Shown here one piece after another: positions 30,901 to 32,102 of a stretch of DNA of 32,102 bases. Source of the stretch: Bacillota bacterium (GTDB lineage Bacteria; Bacillota; Clostridia; Christensenellales; Pumilibacteraceae); NCBI GenBank assembly GCA_019113265.1, contig DXHT01000043.1, positions 1 to 32,102 on the forward strand, in the 5' to 3' direction. The notes beneath the pieces are model-generated. The model ran no database searches. It had not been told where the DNA came from and saw nothing but the letters and a program-made list of their open reading frames with translations. The position numbers and the translations under genes were made by a program. How positions within the stretch are numbered: the stretch's first letter is position 1; every line of letters starts with the position of its first letter.

Positions 30901-31022
30901 AGGTCAAGAACGGGATCATGATCGCGGCTAATATCCTCGGGTGCGCGGCAGTCGTATTCTTCGCTGTTTCCGCCGTGCTGTATGCGGTCAGGCGTTCGAA
31001 GAACGGCAAAAGCGTGAGTTAG
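27954..31022 (+). CDS. Circularly permuted, membrane-anchored GH3 family glycoside hydrolase
   Basis: A 1022-residue GH3-family enzyme (beta-glucosidase or related exo-glycosidase) with reversed domain order. After an N-terminal membrane span (about 10-34) comes the GH3 C-domain (ASEGAVLLKNDGVLPL, SGKLPDTWY, YPFGYGLSYTTFEYSDY) and a fibronectin-III-like module (GKEVVELYLQKPY, GFAKTKKLKPGETQPVEI). An insert follows, and then the TIM barrel (YPCPSMTAATFNTELYEAVG, HGRACESFSEDSTLSG, TKHIVLNEQETNR, MTSLARVGAVWSGH). The nucleophile Asp902 is in SAITDWF, which matches the family SDW motif. A second membrane span (about 980-1005) ends the protein. ATG 27954 has GGAGG six bases upstream; the ORF-track start at 27915 is not supported. 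Both anchors would hold the enzyme at the outer face of the membrane. Last gene of the operon. Confidence 0.92.
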   Translation: MEKSDKTAKMFFISKILFNIFAVLLILVNVIGVICGNMERFITDMVFGGYQTITKFSEDSIVFDSDYNSVRQVKAASLNVCNASASEGAVLLKNDGVLPLAQGSKLSLYSISSVQPLYGGGGGAIVCNFVEQDKVYFTDGLEAAGLTYNEDLYDWYDRQWGTFGRKNAVGNGKVATIDEVPWNVIDESAKTQKADVGVFVLSRSGREAIDLEDSYLQLDENEKSVLEGMKAEKEKGTFSKILLLLNTANQVDLDFLEADDYGIDAVLWMGLPGTSGLYGICDMLAGHVTPSGKLPDTWYNDIAYDPSTANYGDFKHANDGLPYVVYQEGVYLGYRYAETRYEDVVTKRPRAGEFDYEANVQYPFGYGLSYTTFEYSDYSYKYEPSTDEYVFNVTVRNSGSDYSGKEVVELYLQKPYTDYSEENNIEVASVELVGFAKTKKLKPGETQPVEIRVPGKSLAVYDAYGAGTYYLDAGDYYFALGNGSHDAVNNILAAKGKTTADGMTEDGNSDFAIKYTVEEPSATLYSTVTTNGVETEVRNLFDYGDINRLNDGVNSVEYYSRSDWQGTLPALGEDGKYYASMHAVINGSDKITEQHSTDRGNAILKKDENGNDRVYKLEEVMDDGREYPKYNVKNDIQWQDMRWNAETGELIPYDDPKWQDCLDQLSWEQTCTIVLNGLRSTALAENEETGFVYPGTYDPNGPTGVMQEGWGIYGNTLGTNGFANLYDDPDKKENIVGYPCPSMTAATFNTELYEAVGRSMGEEALWAGINGVYAFTVNLHRNALHGRACESFSEDSTLSGMAAAYMSAGCREKGLNVYTKHIVLNEQETNRCDPIPHESWISEQALREVYLKPYDMAIRIGGARNVMTSLARVGAVWSGHSRNLMTDWLRGEAGLEGSAITDWFMSAYMSIKGGILCGQDFPDGNWLQGELDFAEGGGASAVAWAMREAAHRIMYSSVQGNRVNGLAAGTAIDITVLTPTWVKVKNGIMIAANILGCAAVVFFAVSAVLYAVRRSKNGKSVS

Positions 31023-31095
31023 CCTAAAAAGCAGTCTCGCGGCATAATCATGACAATCCCATATAATCGGACCGTAAGGTCCGGACCCATCGTAA

Positions 31096-31134
31096 CCGTA
31101 CAGCCGCGCTTTATACGCGGCTGTACGGATTTTG
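31096..31134 (+). terminator. Terminator after the GH3 operon
   Basis: A perfect 13-bp stem CCGTACAGCCGCG/CGCGGCTGTACGG around CTTTATA, followed by ATTTTG. A smaller hairpin CGGACC-GTAA-GGTCCG (31068-31083) lies just upstream. Confidence 0.85.
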
Positions 31135-31143
31135 TCTGAAAAG

Positions 31144-31175
31144 GGAAAACGGAAAGCGTATGCTTTCCGTTTTCC
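31144..31175 (-). terminator. Terminator of the histone-like gene (minus strand)
   Basis: A perfect 14-bp stem GGAAAACGGAAAGC/GCTTTCCGTTTTCC around a 4-nt loop. The minus strand continues CTTTTC. It lies 35 bases after the stop at 31210. Confidence 0.7.
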
Positions 31176-31209
31176 GTGCGGCGTTGTGCCGCTTTGTCCG
31201 CAATAAAGG

Positions 31210-31458
31210 TTATTTACCGCGGACGGCTTTTGCGGTCGAGGATTTAGCCTTAGCCGCGCTCGTGCGAGCGGTGGACGCCTTTGCGGACGTCGTACGCGCC
31301 GCGGACTTTGCTCCGCAGCCGCGCGTGCTCTGTGCACTCTTGACGTTTGCGGCTTTGGTTGCGGACGTGCGCGACGAGCTTTTCGCACCGCACGCCTTTG
31401 CGCCGCACGACTTTACGCTCTTAACGCTGCGCGAAGTCTTGTCGGTAGCAGTTGCCAT
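31210..31458 (-). CDS. Small basic Ala/Lys/Ser-rich protein, histone H1-like
   Basis: An 82-residue, highly basic, low-complexity protein made almost only of Lys, Ala, Ser, Thr, Arg and Gly, with a single acidic residue (Asp6). It resembles the Lys/Ala-rich tails of histone H1-like and other nucleoid-binding proteins and probably binds DNA or RNA non-specifically. The motif CGAK occurs three times (Cys18, Cys23 and Cys48), which is unusual for such tails and might give metal binding or cross-linking. The ATG at 31458 has GGAGG eight bases ahead on the minus strand; the ORF-track start at 31467 is a GTG that overlaps this site. It has its own promoter and terminator and is divergent from the NifU-like gene. 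Confidence 0.75.
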   Translation of the reverse strand: MATATDKTSRSVKSVKSCGAKACGAKSSSRTSATKAANVKSAQSTRGCGAKSAARTTSAKASTARTSAAKAKSSTAKAVRGK

Positions 31459-31480
31459 GAATTTCACCTCCGTTATCTGT

Positions 31481-31509
31481 ATTATAGCCTGTATGCGCTT
31501 CCGTTACAC
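31481..31509 (-). promoter_or_regulatory. Promoter of the histone-like gene
   Basis: On the minus strand, TATAAT (31486-31481) is preceded after 17 nt by a weak -35 GTGTAA (31509-31504). The -35 lies within one arm of an inverted repeat. Confidence 0.55.
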
Positions 31510-31525
31510 GCGGCAATGCGTGTAA
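31504..31525. promoter_or_regulatory. Inverted repeat, possible operator between divergent genes
   Basis: TTACACGC-GGCAAT-GCGTGTAA, a perfect 8-bp inverted repeat with a 6-nt centre. One arm covers the -35 of the histone-like gene. The spacing fits a dimeric repressor site, but no cognate regulator is visible in the window. Confidence 0.5.
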
Positions 31526-31562
31526 ATATTTGTAAGCGTAAAGAAAAATGCTTAAAAAACCG

Positions 31563-31591
31563 TTGCGGTTTGCCGCGCGATGTGCTAAAAT
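31563..31591 (+). promoter_or_regulatory. Promoter of the NifU-like gene
   Basis: TTGCGG (31563-31568), a 17-nt spacer and TAAAAT (31586-31591), with TGC directly before the -10 (extended -10). Confidence 0.65.
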
Positions 31592-31664
31592 TAAAGTTGC
31601 GGGACGGGTTACGCCGCGCCGCACTGTCAACGAATGCGAAAACGAGATTTATATGGAGGATAGT

Positions 31665-32102
31665 ATGCAGTTTTCCAAAGAAGTAGAAAGAATGGTCTGC
31701 GTCGCAAAGGGTCCCAAGCACGGACCCGCGCCCATTCCCGAAGAGGGCAAGTGGGTACAGGCGTACAAGATCGAGGACATCAACGGCTATACGCACGGCG
31801 TAGGCTGGTGCGCACCTCAGCAGGGCGCTTGCAAACTCAGCCTCAACGTCAAGGGCGGCATAATCCGTGAAGCGCTCGTCGAAACGATAGGCTGCTCGGG
31901 TATGACTCACTCCGCGGCAATGGCGGGCGAGATCCTTCCCGGCAAGACCATACTCGAAGCGCTCAACACCGACCTCGTGTGCGATGCGATCAACACCGCA
32001 ATGCGCGAACTGTTCTTGCAGATCGTTTACGGCAGAACGCAGTCGGCGTTCTCGGACGACGGTCTTGTCATCGGCGCGGGACTGGAAGACCTCGGTAAAG
32101 GT
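31665..32102 (+). CDS. NifU/IscU-like iron-sulfur cluster assembly scaffold protein (3' end outside window)
   Basis: 146 codons of an ORF that runs off the window, so it is absent from the ORF track. The sequence matches the clostridial NifU-like scaffold family that assembles Fe-S clusters. VCVAKGPKHGPAPIPEEGKWVQ opens the protein, and GVGWCAPQQGACKLSLNVKGGIIREALVETIGCSGMTHSAAMAGEILPGKTILEALNTDLVCDAIN carries Cys residues placed like the scaffold ligands. LFLQIVYGRTQSAF and GAGLEDLGKG complete the visible part. Full-length members have about 230-240 residues, so roughly 60 percent is seen. GGAGG lies five bases before the ATG. A GGGtGRT-type partner gene is often found next to this family and could lie downstream. 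Confidence 0.92.
   Translation, partial: MQFSKEVERMVCVAKGPKHGPAPIPEEGKWVQAYKIEDINGYTHGVGWCAPQQGACKLSLNVKGGIIREALVETIGCSGMTHSAAMAGEILPGKTILEALNTDLVCDAINTAMRELFLQIVYGRTQSAFSDDGLVIGAGLEDLGKG

Noticed and set aside
31062-31067. TATAAT after the GH3 gene as a promoter
   Set aside because: No -35 at a workable distance, and it is followed at once by hairpins and a terminator with no gene on that strand.

Overview
The window looks like a chromosomal segment of an uncultured, endospore-forming Clostridia-type Firmicute, perhaps Christensenellales-like (the order is inference). The grounds are a SpoIIID regulator, Gram-positive style lipoproteins and Shine-Dalgarno sites, a DUF1540 protein, the walJ-rlmH pair and a clostridial NifU-like scaffold. 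By eye the GC content is in the mid-50s, with frequent ATA isoleucine codons in ordinary genes but mostly ATC in ilvC and the ribosomal protein genes. I saw no tRNA, rRNA, CRISPR array or complete mobile element.

Layout. 1-1227: the end of an unrecognised coiled-coil gene and a holin-like membrane protein with a 39-nt repeat tail, possibly a phage-derived pair. 1229-4136: ilvC on its own promoter and terminator, then a two-gene unit of an unknown helical protein and a glutamate-5-kinase-like amino-acid kinase. 4137-8454: a tandem-repeat intergenic region, a lipoprotein esterase, and a polar amino-acid ABC importer (binding protein, permease, ATPase with a large insertion). 8479-10710, minus strand: a DUF1540 protein and a two-subunit class I fumarase. 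10730-14491: walJ, a CPBP membrane protease, rlmH, an M14 peptidase, tadA and a truncated response-regulator fragment. 14528-20944: a large secreted beta-propeller protein, a GlmU-like protein with an eroded pyrophosphorylase half, prs, spoIIID and a DegV protein. 21393-24985: rpmG-secE-nusG-rplK-rplA-rplJ-rplL with an L10 leader; rpoBC does not follow. 25005-31134: a repeat-rich junction, then a surface operon of a lipoprotein, a small membrane protein and a circularly permuted, doubly membrane-anchored GH3 enzyme. 31144-32102: a small basic histone-like protein divergent from a truncated NifU-like scaffold gene.

Most notable points. (1) Several promoters place the start codon 5-6 nt after a TATAAT box with no ribosome-binding site. 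This predicts leaderless mRNAs for fumarase alpha, walJ, the M14 peptidase, the GlmU-like gene, spoIIID and a 19-codon ORF ahead of degV, alongside ordinary Shine-Dalgarno genes. (2) The surface GH3 operon has a run of nine G inside its -35/-10 spacer, the arrangement of a phase-variable promoter. (3) GlmU has lost its nucleotidyltransferase signature while keeping the acetyltransferase half. (4) The usual rplL-rpoB junction is replaced by repeats and an accessory operon. All functional statements rest on motif and family recognition by eye; no search was run.
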